Assembly: GCF_038592985.1 (NCBI RefSeq)
Contig: NZ_CP151951.1
Coordinates: 4,331,001 to 4,395,000, forward strand
Direction: 5' to 3'
Source of the DNA: Paenibacillus sp. FSL R10-2782
GTDB taxonomy: Bacteria > Bacillota > Bacilli > Paenibacillales > Paenibacillaceae
DNA: 64,000 nucleotides
Shown here one piece after another: positions 61,517-64,000 of the stretch (positions within the stretch are counted from its first letter, which is position 1; each line of letters starts with the position of its first letter). Made by a program: the position numbers and the translations under genes. The notes beneath the pieces are model-generated. The model was not told the origin of the DNA. It did no database searches and saw nothing but the letters and a program-made list of their open reading frames with translations.

Positions 61517-63112
61517 TCAGTTGAATTTCCTGCGAAATTCTTCCGGTGTATGCATTACGTTCTTTTTGAAAACCTTAAAAAAATACTTGATATCTTTATA
61601 ACCAACCTGTCTACTAATTTCTGCGACCTTGGCGTCTGTATGCAGCAGTAAATGCTGAGCCTTTTGCATCCTGAGCTTCACCATATATTCCGTGAACGAG
61701 AGTCCAAAATAATTTTTGAACAGAATGCTAAAATAGGACGCATTATAGTGGAAGCGCCGGGCCACGATCTCCAGACTTAGGTCTTCATGTAGATGTGTAT
61801 CCAGAAATTCCTTGCACTTTTTCATAATGGGTTCGCCTTTGGAACCGCTATGAAGCTCAAGGATCAGCTCTTTAAGCCACAATGCAACACGATCCTGGAG
61901 ATCCTGAAGACATGTGGCTTCCAAGACAGCTTTGTTCATCTGCTCTGAATGACGCGAGTAAAATTCTTCACTCCACCCTATATTTAACCCTTGTAAACTA
62001 GCCAACAGAAGCTGTATCAATTTCGTTTTGAGCACTTTAGGTGCAGGATACCCTTGCGTCATTCGTCCAATGAAATGTTGCACCCTATCCAATAGCTGAT
62101 CGGTCTCTTCATTGGAGATAGCGCTTTCAATAAATTTCAAATTGGTCATTTGTTCGTGTGTGCTCATTTCCAGTACCGACTGCTCATCATCTGATACGAC
62201 AAGGTCCAAACATCTGATGTGAGGTGTATAAAAACGCATGGAGATGAGGCGAACGGCCTTTTCGTAAGATTGGCTTATTTGCATCTCATCAAAATCAAAA
62301 GGTTGACCCCAAGCAGACCAGATCGAAATAGATTGCTGCTGCTCCATCTTTTCCAGTCTAATTTGAAGCGCTCTTTTGGCCTCCCTACCTTCAGTCCTGT
62401 CCTTCCAATTTACTACTGCAATCACATGCTCTTTATGGGATTCAAGTGGAAACACGACAGATGATGCCCAAGGCCGCAATATTTCAGCAACCGTATTATG
62501 GAGTAGGGAACCCCACTCATGTATATCCTCCGGGCGGGAGGCAGATGCTCCCAACGCAAGAACTTCTCCTAGCCCCTGCCATCCAAAGTGACTCTTTAAC
62601 AGGCTTTTCTCGTGAGCCTGTAACTTGTCTGTCACCCATCTGCTAAACAAATGCTCCAAAAATGCAGGCATACTCTGCTCGATCTGGTTCAACGCCGTTC
62701 GATTTTCACTGAGTGCCTCATGCTCCTGTACAATAACCTTTTCCATGTGTTGAATCACTTCAATGAGCTGCTGCGATTGGACGGGTTTCACCAAATAATC
62801 ATTCGCCCCGTACCGCACCGCCTGCTGTGCATAGCTAAATTCCTGGTAGACTGTCACTAAAATAACTTTAGTTTCATGCTGGCCGGATGTTCTCAATTGT
62901 TGAAGATATTCAAGTCCATTCATAATCGGCATTTGAATATCCGTAAAAACGATCTGGATCGGTTTGGACAACGAAATGGTCAGAGCATCTTTCCCGTTCT
63001 TGGCTTCCCATACCTGATATTCGGGACGTAAATCCCTGACCATGGCAGCCAACCCTCGACGCTGTCTGGTTTCATCATCTACAACAAGCACTCCCAGCGG
63101 GATCGAATTCAC
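61517..63112 (-). CDS. YesN-type response regulator
   Basis: A 531-residue regulator. The receiver domain has the Asp pocket in VVDDE and phospho-Asp in VFTDIQMPIMNG, then Lys in YLVKPVQSQQL. The middle is a DNA-independent linker, and the C-terminal about 100 residues are an AraC-type two-HTH DNA-binding domain (LSLEIVARRFHYNASYFSIL, then FTEYMVKLRMQKAQHLL). It starts at GTG 63112 behind GGAGGGGAGTCA. The target is likely the adjacent sugar transporter. Confidence 0.93.
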   Translation of the reverse strand: MNSIPLGVLVVDDETRQRRGLAAMVRDLRPEYQVWEAKNGKDALTISLSKPIQIVFTDIQMPIMNGLEYLQQLRTSGQHETKVILVTVYQEFSYAQQAVRYGANDYLVKPVQSQQLIEVIQHMEKVIVQEHEALSENRTALNQIEQSMPAFLEHLFSRWVTDKLQAHEKSLLKSHFGWQGLGEVLALGASASRPEDIHEWGSLLHNTVAEILRPWASSVVFPLESHKEHVIAVVNWKDRTEGREAKRALQIRLEKMEQQQSISIWSAWGQPFDFDEMQISQSYEKAVRLISMRFYTPHIRCLDLVVSDDEQSVLEMSTHEQMTNLKFIESAISNEETDQLLDRVQHFIGRMTQGYPAPKVLKTKLIQLLLASLQGLNIGWSEEFYSRHSEQMNKAVLEATCLQDLQDRVALWLKELILELHSGSKGEPIMKKCKEFLDTHLHEDLSLEIVARRFHYNASYFSILFKNYFGLSFTEYMVKLRMQKAQHLLLHTDAKVAEISRQVGYKDIKYFFKVFKKNVMHTPEEFRRKFN

Positions 63113-63183
63113 TGACTCCCCTCCTGTCGTTTTCATACAAGCATGTTTTTTTACAGTATAACACTTACAGGTGGGGTCCAATC

Positions 63184-63873
63184 CTATTTTCTTTTTCGCT
63201 TCATACTGCGAATGATTGTTTTCGTTTCCTGATCCACCCGGTATGATTCCGTGATCTTTTGCAAAGCTTTGTTGAACGTAAAATCATCCAGTGTATTGTT
63301 TTTCAAGTAATTCATCGTCATCTCGGGCAGCTTGATATAACAGATAGATATCGCCCATGCGACCGCCATTTGTACATAATAATCCTCACGGTGGGTTTGA
63401 TCCATCCATTGCAGTACCCGGATGATATACTCTTCCTCAATATAAAAGTTCAGAAGCATAACCACGCCAAACCGAATTTCATATTCTTTGCTGGATAACA
63501 GATACGGCTGGATAAAGTCCCATACCCGTTCCTTATGATTTTTTGTACTTTTTAATCCGCCGCAGAAGCTGTCACACACCGACCAATTATCAATTTTAGG
63601 AATAAATCTGGCGACGCAGCCCAAAACTTCCTCTATATCCGCTTTCACATAGCCAATCACCATGCCTTGCAGCATGACTTCCTCGAAATGTTCACTTTCA
63701 GCGGTTTCAAGGTAGAGACGCCAATCGCCCTTGGCAATATCCTGAGCCAGCTTACGTAGCACCGGCAGACGTACGCCCAGGACATTATCAATATTCGGAA
63801 TCAATGCCGCCGTAAATTTTTGAAAATCTGAATCGACATATGATAGTATTTGTTCTCTGATTGTTGTTTTCAC
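63184..63873 (-). CDS. AlkD-like DNA alkylation repair enzyme
   Basis: A 229-residue all-helical protein of HEAT-like repeats, typical of AlkD/AlkC glycosylases that remove alkylated bases. Features are NVLGVRLPVLRKLAQDIAKG, FEEVMLQGMVIGYVK and IDNWSVCDSFC, with a catalytic Asp in DNWSVCD and Trp. GTG 63873 is the start (GGGAGTGGGAATT upstream). The C-terminus is basic. Confidence 0.85.
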   Translation of the reverse strand: MKTTIREQILSYVDSDFQKFTAALIPNIDNVLGVRLPVLRKLAQDIAKGDWRLYLETAESEHFEEVMLQGMVIGYVKADIEEVLGCVARFIPKIDNWSVCDSFCGGLKSTKNHKERVWDFIQPYLLSSKEYEIRFGVVMLLNFYIEEEYIIRVLQWMDQTHREDYYVQMAVAWAISICYIKLPEMTMNYLKNNTLDDFTFNKALQKITESYRVDQETKTIIRSMKRKRK

Positions 63874-63892
63874 AATTCCCACTCCCTGATCC

Positions 63893-64000
63893 TTAACGAA
63901 ATGAAATACTCCATAAATAAATAGAGGCCACCGAACCATAAGGCGAATAGGCTCGGCGGTACTCCTCAAATTGTTCCCTGGTAAGTGTATCCAGATTGTA
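63893..64000 (-). CDS. C-terminal end of an unidentified gene
   Basis: The frame reads LDTLTREQFEEYRRAYSPYG then SVASIYLWSISFR and a TAA at 63893-63895, and it continues beyond the right edge. The acidic Tyr/Arg-rich end does not identify a family. Its stop is 20 nt before the DNA repair gene start, so the two may share a transcript. Confidence 0.5.
   Translation of the reverse strand, partial: YNLDTLTREQFEEYRRAYSPYGSVASIYLWSISFR

Noticed and set aside
1..64000. CRISPR arrays, rRNA, tRNA genes and insertion sequences
   Set aside because: No regularly spaced repeats, no tRNA or rRNA sequence and no transposase motif were noticed on reading both strands.

Overview
The window looks like a Paenibacillus chromosome, probably close to P. 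polymyxa. This rests on Bacillus-type gene neighbourhoods (yutM/yutJ/yuzB/yutI; yutD/lipA/lytH/yunB), alpha/beta-type SASP genes, other sporulation genes (ylbJ, yunB, a YjcZ-like peptide), an S-box and a T-box leader, and menaquinone genes of the futalosine type. I inferred this from gene content and protein sequence; no search was run.

Positions 1 to about 13,430 are one end of a prophage. Its tyrosine integrase (12176-13210) sits beside the 3' end of yutM, so the attachment site is probably there. Except for the repressor and its neighbours, the genes run on the minus strand, from an early promoter at about 8.87 kb leftwards to a tail tape-measure gene that runs off the left edge. That tape-measure gene carries an ORF-less group I intron (1501-1817) whose exon joint, P1, P10 and P7 pairings can all be read. 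The lysogeny side (8.9-12.1 kb) holds a small repressor with palindromic operators, an AT-rich Abi_C-type abortive-infection gene, a DUF3102 gene without a start codon, an AT-rich HEPN-like gene, a small two-helix membrane protein and a 24-residue holin-like (TxpA-type) toxin. This is the most likely place for a new anti-phage arrangement.

From 13.4 to 25.5 kb come Fe-S genes (yutM, yutI) with yutJ and yuzB, mqnE and a UbiD-type decarboxylase (late futalosine-type menaquinone steps), a YtkK-like SDR, the metNPQ methionine transporter under an S-box riboswitch, a HEPN-like gene, ctaA and a thioredoxin-like gene. From 25.7 to 38.3 kb come DUF2515, the YtgP-type lipid II flippase preceded by a structured leader, DUF456, a HAD phosphatase, two tandem class B penicillin-binding proteins with a CvpA/transglutaminase-like membrane protein, an MFS transporter, a YjcZ-like peptide and a Toprim protein.

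From 38.4 to 55.2 kb are ctaB, a YfhP-like membrane protein, two SASPs, trpS behind a T-box, an aldose epimerase, pepF, small YycC-like and zinc-ribbon proteins, DUF2225, a truncated haemoglobin, ylbJ, NAD kinase, yutD with a very long Arg/Glu-rich tail, lipA, lytH and yunB. The last section (55.4-64 kb) has an aldo/keto reductase, a sugar ABC transporter with a CRE box, its YesM/YesN-type two-component regulator, an AlkD-like DNA repair gene and the end of one more gene. I saw no rRNA, tRNA, CRISPR array or insertion sequence.
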